From assembly GCA_903876815.1 (NCBI GenBank), contig CAIRBL010000049.1, positions 1-6,738 of the forward strand: DNA of 6,738 nucleotides, in the 5' to 3' direction. The position numbers and the translations under genes are program-made. Of the stretch, positions 1 to 6,702 are shown piece by piece (within the stretch, counting starts at the first letter, position 1; every line of letters begins with the position of its first letter). The stretch is from an uncultured bacterium (GTDB taxonomy: Bacteria; Patescibacteriota; Patescibacteriia; UBA1558; GWA2-36-10). The notes below the pieces were generated by a model. The model was given only the letters and a program-made list of their open reading frames with translations, ran no database searches and was not told where the DNA came from.

Positions 1-663
1 CAAAAAAATTGGCCGATATTAGTGGTTTGTATTTTGTTATTTTTATTATCTCTCAGTAATGTTGTGGCTTATGCTGATAAAATTTTATTTATCATTCCAT
101 TGCCAAAAATTTTAAGTGAAGGATTATTTGGCATAGTTAGATCTTCGGGTAGGTTTTTTTGGCCAGTATTTTATTTATTATTTTTATGGTCCTTTTATTT
201 CTTAAAAAATATCAAATATAGTTTGGCTATTATAGTGATAGTTTTTGCTTTAGGCTTACAAATTTTTGATTTATCTTTAATAATACAAAAAAGAGGTTTA
301 GAATTTGTAAATCAAAATTGGGAAAATAAATATTTACAACAAAAAATGCCGAGCATTGCCGCTGGCTATGAACATATTTCATTTTTGCCTGTAGTGCCAA
401 ATAGAAATTATATGGATTATGCACTCTATGCTTCGCAGCACGGCATGACTATTAACAATGGTTTTTTTGCTAGACCAATCAAAAATTTAGATAATGGTAT
501 TATTGATGAAATAAATAGTGTAAAAGCAGGTCAAATTGATAAAAACACTCTCTATATTTTTTCTCGTGATCATGAAGAGTTTATCAAAAATTTAGATATG
601 ACAAAACATTTACTTACTCAAATTGATAATACATTTGTTTTGTCTCCTTATTATCAAAAATAA
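1..663 (+). CDS. C-terminal part of a multi-span membrane protein, DUF6311-like
   Basis: The reading frame is open from the first base, so this is the 3' part of a longer gene; the GTG at 22 is only the first internal start-like codon. The fragment (220 codons plus a TAA stop) shows three hydrophobic spans, at about residues 4-20, 50-66 and 73-92, followed by a soluble tail of about 120 residues. Between the first two spans is a segment with PLPKIL and then RSSGRFFWPV. A short loop after a span, a PLP-type segment and a SGRFFWP motif are what I recall from the C-terminal half of DUF6311 membrane proteins, which resemble GT-C glycosyltransferases. The catalytic N-terminal half is outside the window, so no activity can be assigned. 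The neighbouring DUF4012 and MurJ genes fit a surface-polysaccharide or envelope role. The family call is from memory of the motif and is moderate; that it is a membrane protein is certain. Confidence 0.65.
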   Translation, partial: QKNWPILVVCILLFLLSLSNVVAYADKILFIIPLPKILSEGLFGIVRSSGRFFWPVFYLLFLWSFYFLKNIKYSLAIIVIVFALGLQIFDLSLIIQKRGLEFVNQNWENKYLQQKMPSIAAGYEHISFLPVVPNRNYMDYALYASQHGMTINNGFFARPIKNLDNGIIDEINSVKAGQIDKNTLYIFSRDHEEFIKNLDMTKHLLTQIDNTFVLSPYYQK

Positions 664-666
664 TTT

Positions 667-695
667 TTGGAGAAAATATTAAAATCTGTTATAAT
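667..695 (+). promoter_or_regulatory. Extended -10 promoter for the DUF4012-murJ-lepA operon
   Basis: The 48-bp gap after the first gene holds a consensus TATAAT at 690-695, preceded by TG at 687-688 (an extended -10, TGTTATAAT). A partial -35, TTGGAG at 667-672, lies 17 bp upstream. Transcription should begin near 702-703, leaving a leader of only about 9-10 nt before the ATG at 712. There is no Shine-Dalgarno in that leader, so the first gene would be translated almost leaderless. The 14 bases at 689-702 recur on the minus strand at 6662-6675, at the other promoter region of the window. Confidence 0.72.
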
Positions 696-711
696 ATAAG
701 TAACATTTTTT

Positions 712-3186
712 ATGGCAGATAAAACAGAAGAGATTAATTCCAAAAGTTTCCTTAATCAAGGCACAAAAACGTTAAAACATGACATTTTAGCGGATTTTGA
801 TGATTTTGTTTTAGATCAAAAAATGGATAGTGAGGCCAAGTCAAAAGCTTTGGCTCAATTAGATAGGCTTATTAAACAGGATTTATTTGAGGCAGATACT
901 TTGTTGAAAAAATATCAGGTTTACAATTCACAAAAAACACCAAACAAACCTCAATTTGTATCAGCTAAATTATCCACCAAAGCAGCTAGTAAGTCTCATA
1001 ATGTTTTGGATTTACGTCAGTTATTGGAAGCCCAAAAGAAACCACAGAAACTGAATAAGTATAAACAATTTTTTGCTAGCTTAAAAAAAGTTAATACACA
1101 TAAGTTTTTTGCCAAAAAGGAAAAAAACGAGGTAGAGGAGCAGATTGTTTTTTATCAACCAGTAGAAAAAAACTCATCATATCGACATTTTACTCTCAAC
1201 TTTAGCTTAATACGAAAATTAGCAATTTTTGCTTTAATTTTGGCTATTTTATTATCGCCACTAAGATTTTTAGTCTTACTTGGTCGTGTCAAAGAAGACA
1301 AAGATCTTATTTGGCAGTTGGGTAGAAATGGTATTTTAAATTTGCAGTCCGGTATCTTATCAGCTTCTGAAAACGCTTATCAAAGCGCTGATGTGGATTT
1401 TGAAGAGGCTCTGAAAAATTTTTCAGAAATACAGCAAGTTTTGAATGATTATGATCAGTGGATTTTAGAGGCTGGTCAGAAGTTGCCAGGTTTTGGTAAA
1501 TCTTTGAGTGTAGGAACCAACTTATTAAAAGTAGCCGATAATATATCTCAAGCAGCCTTAAATTTAAATAAAAAATTACAAGCAGAAGCACCGCTGACAG
1601 AACACATGTTATTTTTGGAAGAGCAAATTGCCAAGACTTTACCATATTTAAAAGAAGCTACCAAAAATATCAACAAAGTTGAAATTAACTCTTTGCCAGC
1701 AGAGATGCAGCCTTATTTTCAGTCACTAAAAGATTATTTACCAAAAATTACCAATAATCTAGGTGATTTGGAGGATGTTTTGGTCACTATGTCAGATATT
1801 TTGGGACATGAAAAGGAAAAGAGATATTTAGTTTTATTTCAAAATAATAATGAGCTTAGAGCAACCGGTGGTTTTATAGGTAGTTTTGCTTTGCTTGATA
1901 TTTATCAAGGACAAATTAAAAATTTAGAAATACCACGCGGCGGTACTTATGATTTGTCAGCTGCTCAAGTAGCAAAAATAAAAGCGCCTAGAGCATTATC
2001 CATGATTAATCCTTATTTTAATATTTGGGATGCTAATTGGTGGCCGGATTTTCCGACTTCTGCTCAAAAAATTATGTGGTTTTATCAAAATTTTGGTGGC
2101 TCTACGACAGACGGCGTAATTGCTGTAAATGCAGATTTACTGGGCGATTTATTAAAAGTTACTGGCAGTATTGAAATGCCTGAGTATAATGTCACTATTA
2201 CTGGTGATAATTTGTTTACTACTTTACAAGACAGAACAGAGCTGACTCTTGATCAAAAATTGACTGAGCCCAAAGCTATTATTGCCGATTTAGCTCCAAA
2301 ATTATTAGAAAAATTAGTCAACAATAAAGATGAACAAAAAAAGACCGTAGAAGTTTTGTTAAAATCTTTAGTCAATAAAAACATTCAAATTTATTTATCT
2401 GACGAAAATTTACAAGCTAAAATCAAAGATTTTGCTTGGGCAGGTGAAGTTTTGAAATCAAGTAAAGATTATTTGCAAGTAGTTAATACAAATATTGGTG
2501 GTGGTAAAACAGATTTGGATATTTATCAAAGTATTGATCACCAAGTTGAAATTATGGCCAATGGGGATATCATCGATACTGTGAAAGTGACACGCACAAA
2601 TAAAAGCACAGGCAACAATCCTTTGGCTGGTTTGGATGGTGGAAACGTGAGTTATTTGCGTTTTTATACACCAAAGGGTAGCGAGCTATTAGAAGCCTTT
2701 GGTTTTGATGATTTTTCTGCTTCTTACTTTCAGGCTTCAGAAAATGAAATACTTACAGATTCTGATGTGGAAGCTGAGGAACAAAGTAAAATGCTTGAGG
2801 CTGTTTCTCAAACAGAAATTTTTGAAAGTTTAGATAAAACAGTATTTGCCAATTGGCTAGCTTTGAAGCCTGGTGAATCAAAAACTGTGGCCATAAAATA
2901 TAAATTACCATTCAAATTAGATATTGTAGACCCGCTAACTAATAATTGGTGGTCAAAGATTTTTAATGGTGATGTCTTTTTAGATAATTATAGTCTTTTG
3001 GTACAAAGTCAAGCTGGTAGTAAAAATACAATTTTTAATTCTTCAGTTTTATTGCCGGATAATTTAAAAGTTGTTTGGAATCAGTCTAGTGACATAGAAA
3101 AAATGAGTGTCAATAATAAATTAGTGACTTATACTAGTGATTTACTTGGTGATCAGTATTTTGGTTTTATCTTAAGCTCAAAATAA
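712..3186 (+). CDS. DUF4012 domain-containing membrane-anchored protein
   Basis: An 824-residue protein in three parts. Residues 1-165 are hydrophilic, rich in Lys, Gln and Asp, with no signal peptide. A single hydrophobic span lies at about 169-190. After a helical stretch (about 195-365) comes the DUF4012 region. Its hallmarks are visible: YLVLFQNNNELRATGGFIGS near 372-391, a DANWWPDFPTSA block near 440-451, DGVIAVNADLLGDLLKVTG near 467-485, and a C-terminal LKPGESKTVAIKYKLP near 716-731. In other bacteria the second block usually reads NWSPDFPTSA, so the double Trp is a small variation. The start is forced, because an in-frame TAA lies at 697-699 and ATG 712 is the first start after it. 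The function of DUF4012 is unknown; the family is common in Patescibacteria and Gram-positives, often near cell-surface polysaccharide genes. The C-terminal domain is probably outside the cell (inference). It is the first gene of the apparent operon, 3 bp before murJ. Confidence 0.9.
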   Translation: MADKTEEINSKSFLNQGTKTLKHDILADFDDFVLDQKMDSEAKSKALAQLDRLIKQDLFEADTLLKKYQVYNSQKTPNKPQFVSAKLSTKAASKSHNVLDLRQLLEAQKKPQKLNKYKQFFASLKKVNTHKFFAKKEKNEVEEQIVFYQPVEKNSSYRHFTLNFSLIRKLAIFALILAILLSPLRFLVLLGRVKEDKDLIWQLGRNGILNLQSGILSASENAYQSADVDFEEALKNFSEIQQVLNDYDQWILEAGQKLPGFGKSLSVGTNLLKVADNISQAALNLNKKLQAEAPLTEHMLFLEEQIAKTLPYLKEATKNINKVEINSLPAEMQPYFQSLKDYLPKITNNLGDLEDVLVTMSDILGHEKEKRYLVLFQNNNELRATGGFIGSFALLDIYQGQIKNLEIPRGGTYDLSAAQVAKIKAPRALSMINPYFNIWDANWWPDFPTSAQKIMWFYQNFGGSTTDGVIAVNADLLGDLLKVTGSIEMPEYNVTITGDNLFTTLQDRTELTLDQKLTEPKAIIADLAPKLLEKLVNNKDEQKKTVEVLLKSLVNKNIQIYLSDENLQAKIKDFAWAGEVLKSSKDYLQVVNTNIGGGKTDLDIYQSIDHQVEIMANGDIIDTVKVTRTNKSTGNNPLAGLDGGNVSYLRFYTPKGSELLEAFGFDDFSASYFQASENEILTDSDVEAEEQSKMLEAVSQTEIFESLDKTVFANWLALKPGESKTVAIKYKLPFKLDIVDPLTNNWWSKIFNGDVFLDNYSLLVQSQAGSKNTIFNSSVLLPDNLKVVWNQSSDIEKMSVNNKLVTYTSDLLGDQYFGFILSSK

Positions 3187-3189
3187 AGC

Positions 3190-4764
3190 ATGTGGGCAAA
3201 AATTTGGCATAAAATAAATAATACAGTAGCAGGCGGGGCAGTGATTATTGCCTGCTTTTCTTTTTTATCAAAAGTTATTGCTTTATTTAGAGAAAGATTG
3301 ATTGCTTATAATTTTGGTGCTTCTGAAATTTCTGATATTTATTATGCTGCTTTTCGTTTGCCTGATTTGATTTTTAATACTTTAGTTTTAGGTGCTTTAA
3401 CCTCCGCTTTTATACCAGTTTTTCAAAAAGTATGGCATAAAAATAAAGAAGAAGGTTTGATTTTGGCTAATTCGGTTTTAAATTTATTTTTGATTATTAT
3501 TTTTTTCTTGAGTTTATTTGCTTTTCTTTTTACCCCGCAAATCATGGATTTTTTAACACCAGGCTTTAGTGCTTGGCAAATGATCAAAGTAAACCAATTG
3601 ACCAGAATAATGTTGGTTTCGGTTTTATTTTTTGTTGCTTCCAATGTTATTGGAGGAATTTTGAATTCTTGGAAAAAATTTTTTAGTTTTTCTTTAGCGG
3701 CATCTTTTTATAATTTAGGTATTATTTTTGGCATTATCTTTTTATACCCACTTTTTGGCCTCACAGGATTGGCTTGGGGTGTGTTGATTGGAGCTTTTTT
3801 GCATTTACTTGTGCAAATACCAGAAGTTGTTCGCAATGGTTTTCGCTACCAAGCTACATTAGTTTTTAATAAAGATTTAAAAAGAATTTTATATTTGATG
3901 ATACCACGTACCTTGGGTCTAGCCGCTGGACAGGCGAATCTGATTTTTACGACTATGATTGCCTCTAGTTTAGCTGTTGGTAGTATTGCAGTTTTTAATT
4001 TAGCTAATAATTTACAAAGTTTACCCGTAAGTTTATTTGCTGTTTCGTTGGCTATTGCGGTTTTTCCTACTTTTACCCAAGCTATTCAAGAAGACAATAA
4101 AACTTTGTTTGCTAAACATTTTTCAGCTAGCTTCAGGAGAATTTTATTTGTTTTGATACCAGCTTCAGTTTTTATTGTAATTCTTCGCGCGCAAATTGTC
4201 AGATTAATTTTGGGATCTGGAGCTTTTAATTGGCAAGACACGATTGATACAGCGCAGACCTTAGGTTTTTTTGCTTTGTCTTTATTTGCTCAGGGTTTGA
4301 TACCAATACTGGCTCGCTCTTTTTACGCTTGGGAAGACACCAAAACCCCGATGTTTGTCAGCCTGTTTAGCATAGCGCTCAATATTATTTTATCATTTTT
4401 ATTTGCCAAAAATTTAGGCGTTGTTGGTTTGGCTCTAGCTTTTTCAATTTCCAGTGTATTAAATATGATTTTGTTGTATATTTTGTTACATCGAAAAAGT
4501 AAAGACTTAGATGATCAGACGATCTTTTTTTCTACCATAAAAATAAGCTTGATATCTTTTGTTGCAGGCGTTGCGACTTATCTAGCTTTGCAGTATTTAT
4601 CAAAATTAGTAGATATGCAGACTTTTTTAGGTATTTTGATACAAGGTCTTGGTGCTGGTCTTTGTGGCTTGCTAATTTATCTGATTTTAGCTATAGTTTT
4701 CAAACTAGAAGAGGTGACCTTGGTCAGCAAATTGCTGAAAAAGTTGTGGAGGGTAATCCGATAA
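3190..4764 (+). CDS. murJ: Lipid II flippase MurJ (MviN family)
   Basis: A 524-residue very hydrophobic protein of the MOP superfamily, matching the usual MurJ length and a pattern of about 14 membrane spans. MurJ moves the peptidoglycan precursor lipid II across the inner membrane. The family signature is at the N-terminus: SKVIALFRERLIAYNFGA (27-44), then D49, then AAFRLPDL (53-60) and LGALTSAFIPVF (67-78). A second block, NLANNLQSLPVSLFAVSLAIAVFPTF, spans about 270-295, and a third, ARSFYAWEDTKTP, spans 375-387. Aligned by eye to E. coli MurJ, R24 and D39 are kept (R34, D49) and R18 is replaced by Lys (K28), but positions equivalent to R52 and R270 appear to be F62 and N274. The start is forced by the TAA of the preceding gene in the same frame, 3 bp upstream; no Shine-Dalgarno is seen, so translation is probably coupled. 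The family call is secure; flippase activity is by homology. Confidence 0.93.
   Translation: MWAKIWHKINNTVAGGAVIIACFSFLSKVIALFRERLIAYNFGASEISDIYYAAFRLPDLIFNTLVLGALTSAFIPVFQKVWHKNKEEGLILANSVLNLFLIIIFFLSLFAFLFTPQIMDFLTPGFSAWQMIKVNQLTRIMLVSVLFFVASNVIGGILNSWKKFFSFSLAASFYNLGIIFGIIFLYPLFGLTGLAWGVLIGAFLHLLVQIPEVVRNGFRYQATLVFNKDLKRILYLMIPRTLGLAAGQANLIFTTMIASSLAVGSIAVFNLANNLQSLPVSLFAVSLAIAVFPTFTQAIQEDNKTLFAKHFSASFRRILFVLIPASVFIVILRAQIVRLILGSGAFNWQDTIDTAQTLGFFALSLFAQGLIPILARSFYAWEDTKTPMFVSLFSIALNIILSFLFAKNLGVVGLALAFSISSVLNMILLYILLHRKSKDLDDQTIFFSTIKISLISFVAGVATYLALQYLSKLVDMQTFLGILIQGLGAGLCGLLIYLILAIVFKLEEVTLVSKLLKKLWRVIR
4748..4753 (+). promoter_or_regulatory. Shine-Dalgarno-like GGAGGG upstream of lepA, oddly spaced
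   Basis: GGAGGG lies within the last codons of murJ. It is the only strong anti-SD complement just upstream of a gene start in this window. It sits 15 nt from the lepA ATG at 4769, which is long, and 11 nt from another ATG at 4765. That ATG directly follows the murJ stop and opens a five-codon frame (MYGKN, stop at 4780-4782). The lepA start is nevertheless clear from the conserved N-terminus of its protein. It may be a functional ribosome binding site at long spacing, a site for the mini-frame, or simply murJ codons. Confidence 0.45.
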
Positions 4765-4768
4765 ATGT

Positions 4769-6538
4769 ATGGAAAAAATTAGAAATTTTTGTATTATTGC
4801 CCATATTGATCATGGTAAATCTACCTTGGCTGATCGTATGCTGGAAGTGACAAATACCATTGATAAAAGAAAAATGAAAAATCAGGTTCTAGATCAGATG
4901 GATCTAGAAAGAGAGCGTGGTATCACTATCAAGCTACAGCCAGTGCGTATGCAGTGGCATGGTTATACTTTAAATTTGATTGACACCCCGGGTCACGTAG
5001 ATTTTACTTATGAAGTTTCTCGATCTTTAGCTGCTGTAGAAGGAGCTATTTTGTTAGTTGATGCAACTCAAGGGATAGAAGCTCAAACTCTGGCTAATTT
5101 ATATTTAGCTTTAGAACAAAATTTAGAGATCATTCCAGTTATCAACAAAATTGATTTACCAGCTTCAGACGTAGAAACTGTTAGTAAAGAGATAGTGAAT
5201 TTGTTGGGCTGTAAAAAAGAAGATATTTTATTAACCTCAGCCAAAACCGGGCAAGGTGTAGAAGCTATTTTGCAAACAGTAGTTGATAGAGTACCAGCAC
5301 CAAAAAGCAGAGCAGATGAATTACAAGCCTTGATTTTTGATTCGGCTTACGATGAATATCGTGGAGTTGTTATTTATATTCGTGTTTTTGGTGGTAATCT
5401 AAAAAAAGGTCAATTAGTTAAATTTTCTGCTAATGAAGAAAAAACTGAAGTATTAGATTTAGGATTTTTTCAGCCATCTTGGGTCAGTTCTGCAGAACTT
5501 GAAAATGGTAGTATTGGTTATTTGGTGACTGGCATCAAGGATTTATCTTTAGCTAAGGTTGGTGACACTATCATAAGTGAGGATTGTGCAACCAAGGCTT
5601 TACCCGGCTATAAAGAGATTAAGCCGATGGTTTACGCTGGTATTTTTCCAACTGATGGTGGTGAGTATAATAAATTGAGAGAAGCAATTTTAAAATTAAA
5701 ATTAAGCGACGCTAGCTTAGTTTTTGAACCAGCTAGCTCTCAAGCCTTGGGTTTTGGTTTCCGTTGTGGTTTTTTGGGTTTATTGCATTTAGAAATTTTT
5801 CAGGAAAGACTAAAAAGAGAATTCAATTTAAATTTAATAGTTACAATACCAACGGTTGCTTATAAATTATTTTTAAAAAATGGGCAAGCAAAGATTTTGA
5901 CTACACCAGCTGAGATGCCGGATTCCAACCATGTAGAATACATAGAAGAGCCTTATGTCAAAATAGAGGTCGTTTCACCTAAAAATTATATAGGTGATTT
6001 AATTTCTTATATTATTGAACAACGTGGTTTAGCTAAAGATACAGAATATTTGGATGAAAATCGTGTTATTTTACGTTACGAGTTACCCTTGAGCAGTGTT
6101 TTGGTTGATTTTTATGATAAAATAAAAAGTATTTCTTCTGGATACGCTTCTTTAAATTATGATTTATCTGGCTATAAAAAATGTGATTTAGTCAAAATGG
6201 ATATTTTAGTAGCAGAAAATCCAGTAGAAGCTCTCACAATGTTGACTTATAGAGATCAAGCTCACATGGTAGGAAAAAGAATAGTGAATAAGTTGAAAAA
6301 TGTTTTACCACGAGCTCAATTTGCCATTAAAATTCAAGCAGCTATTGGCGGCAAGATTATTGCTGCCGAAAAAATATCCCCCATGCGTAAAGATGTGACC
6401 GCTAAATTATATGGTGGTGATGTGACGCGTAAAAGAAAACTTTTGGAAAAGCAAAAAAAAGGTAAAAAAAGAATGGCGCAATCTGGTAGAGTGGTCATTC
6501 CGCAAGAGGCTTATTTGGCTATTTTAAGAAAAGATTAG
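4769..6538 (+). CDS. lepA: Elongation factor 4 (LepA), ribosomal back-translocase GTPase
   Basis: A 589-residue translational GTPase, close to the family's usual length of about 600. It binds the ribosome and is thought to act in back-translocation or in initiation and 30S biogenesis. All G motifs are present: G1 AHIDHGKS (11-18), G2 RGITI (50-54), G3 DTPGH with the catalytic His (72-76), G4 NKID (126-129) and G5 SAK (157-159). Domain II follows (about 185-265, with DSAYDEYRGVV). The EF-G III-like domain includes GFGFRCGFLGLLHLEI (328-343), the EF-G C-like domain covers about 395-480, and the LepA-specific C-terminal domain runs from about 482. That last domain contains the KKGKKRMAQSG and IPQEAYLAIL segments (563-586) and separates LepA from EF-G. 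The start at 4769 gives the standard MEKIRNFCIIAHIDHGKS N-terminus. The gene begins 4 bp after murJ, so it is probably cotranscribed with it. Its TAG stop overlaps the stop codon of a convergent small ORF. Confidence 0.97.
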   Translation: MEKIRNFCIIAHIDHGKSTLADRMLEVTNTIDKRKMKNQVLDQMDLERERGITIKLQPVRMQWHGYTLNLIDTPGHVDFTYEVSRSLAAVEGAILLVDATQGIEAQTLANLYLALEQNLEIIPVINKIDLPASDVETVSKEIVNLLGCKKEDILLTSAKTGQGVEAILQTVVDRVPAPKSRADELQALIFDSAYDEYRGVVIYIRVFGGNLKKGQLVKFSANEEKTEVLDLGFFQPSWVSSAELENGSIGYLVTGIKDLSLAKVGDTIISEDCATKALPGYKEIKPMVYAGIFPTDGGEYNKLREAILKLKLSDASLVFEPASSQALGFGFRCGFLGLLHLEIFQERLKREFNLNLIVTIPTVAYKLFLKNGQAKILTTPAEMPDSNHVEYIEEPYVKIEVVSPKNYIGDLISYIIEQRGLAKDTEYLDENRVILRYELPLSSVLVDFYDKIKSISSGYASLNYDLSGYKKCDLVKMDILVAENPVEALTMLTYRDQAHMVGKRIVNKLKNVLPRAQFAIKIQAAIGGKIIAAEKISPMRKDVTAKLYGGDVTRKRKLLEKQKKGKKRMAQSGRVVIPQEAYLAILRKD

Positions 6539-6630
6539 GACAAACCCATACCCAAAGTCCAAATTATCATAGAAAAAATGATAAATATCGCCAAAATAAA
6601 CATGATTCTTTTTTGAGTTTTTTTACGCAC
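6535..6630 (-). CDS. Putative 31-residue single-span membrane mini-protein
   Basis: A GTG-started frame (GTG at 6630-6628) of 31 codons ending in TAA. The predicted peptide is VRKKTQKRIMFILAIFIIFS (start codon read as Met in the cell) continuing MIIWTLGMGLS. It has five basic residues in its first eight, then one hydrophobic span of about 20 residues. This positive-inside tail-anchor look is unlikely to arise from noncoding DNA alone. The overall shape (basic N-terminus, one span, S-M near the end of the span, Gly-rich tail) recalls the tiny Firmicutes proteins Prli42 and DUF4044, but homology cannot be claimed. An ATG at 6603-6601 would give only 22 residues without the basic part. There is no Shine-Dalgarno, but a good minus-strand promoter lies about 40 bp upstream. 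Its stop overlaps the lepA stop in the convergent direction by 4 bp. Function unknown. Confidence 0.55.
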   Translation of the reverse strand: MRKKTQKRIMFILAIFIIFSMIIWTLGMGLS

Positions 6631-6665
6631 AAATTTGCAATTATTAGTTTCTTTTATTAGATACT

Positions 6666-6679
6666 TATATTATAATATA
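6666..6679. repeat. 14-bp perfect palindrome joining two back-to-back -10 boxes
   Basis: TATATTATAATATA reads the same on both strands, centred between 6672 and 6673. It places a TATAAT on each strand, offset by 2 bp, so the two divergent promoters cannot be open at the same time. In AT-rich DNA a palindrome of only A and T is not rare; its position in the only divergent intergenic region of the window is what gives it meaning. Confidence 0.6.
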
Positions 6680-6698
6680 TTTGTCTACTTTTAGACAA
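6669..6698 (-). promoter_or_regulatory. Minus-strand promoter for the mini-protein gene
   Basis: Read on the minus strand, TTGTCT (complement of 6693-6698, four of six matches to the -35 consensus) is followed after 18 bp by a consensus TATAAT (complement of 6669-6674). Transcription would start near 6662, giving a leader of about 32 nt before the GTG at 6630. The -10 and the bases around it (complement of 6662-6675) match the DUF4012 promoter region over 14 bp. The -35 lies inside the right arm of the inverted repeat at 6677-6702, so a protein bound there would block it. Confidence 0.55.
6671..6676 (+). promoter_or_regulatory. Plus-strand -10 box for the gene starting at 6701
   Basis: A consensus TATAAT lies 24 bp before the ATG at 6701. 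The start point would be near 6683, inside the left arm of the inverted repeat. No recognisable -35 is found 16-18 bp upstream (the region reads GTTTCTTT), and there is no TG extension, so the promoter is weak by sequence or depends on an activator. The box overlaps the minus-strand -10, offset by 2 bp. Confidence 0.45.
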
Positions 6699-6702
6699 AT
6701 AT
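6677..6702. repeat. Perfect 11-bp inverted repeat, probable operator
   Basis: Arms ATATTTGTCTA (6677-6687) and TAGACAAATAT (6692-6702) flank a 4-base centre, CTTT. The core TTTGTCTA/TAGACAAA contains G and C, so it is not a trivial AT palindrome. It covers the expected start point of the rightward transcript, the first two bases of the ATG at 6701, and the -35 of the leftward promoter. This placement suits a dimeric repressor controlling both genes, perhaps autoregulation by the rightward product. A hairpin in RNA hiding the start codon is possible but less likely, because transcription would start within the left arm. I do not recognise the motif as a known operator. Confidence 0.6.

Noticed and set aside
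230..424. 64-codon minus-strand frame inside the first gene
   Set aside because: Antisense shadow with no domain features and no promoter context.
648..668. Possible terminator hairpin (TTATT/AATAA followed by five T) after the first gene
   Set aside because: The stem is five A-U pairs only, too weak for an intrinsic terminator, and the T run overlaps the -35 region of the next promoter.
1307..1645. 112-codon frame on the minus strand inside the DUF4012 gene
   Set aside because: It lies wholly within a well-supported gene, has no recognisable motif, and is a typical shadow frame in A/T-biased coding sequence.
3423..3644. 73-codon minus-strand frame inside murJ
   Set aside because: Antisense to conserved membrane spans, with a Lys/Asn-rich composition that follows from the complement of Phe/Leu/Ile codons.
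4662..4850. 62-codon plus-strand frame across the murJ-lepA junction
   Set aside because: It overlaps the conserved C-terminal end of murJ and the G1 motif of lepA in a different frame; a shadow.
6538..6560. GGAC/GTCC pair just after lepA as a terminator stem
   Set aside because: Only four pairs with a 15-base loop and no T tract next to it; the T runs at 6609-6624 are too far away.
6564..6584. Inverted repeat TTATCAT/ATGATAA with a 7-base loop downstream of lepA
   Set aside because: One G-C pair only and no T run follows on either strand; it falls in the hydrophobic codons of the mini-ORF and is likely chance.
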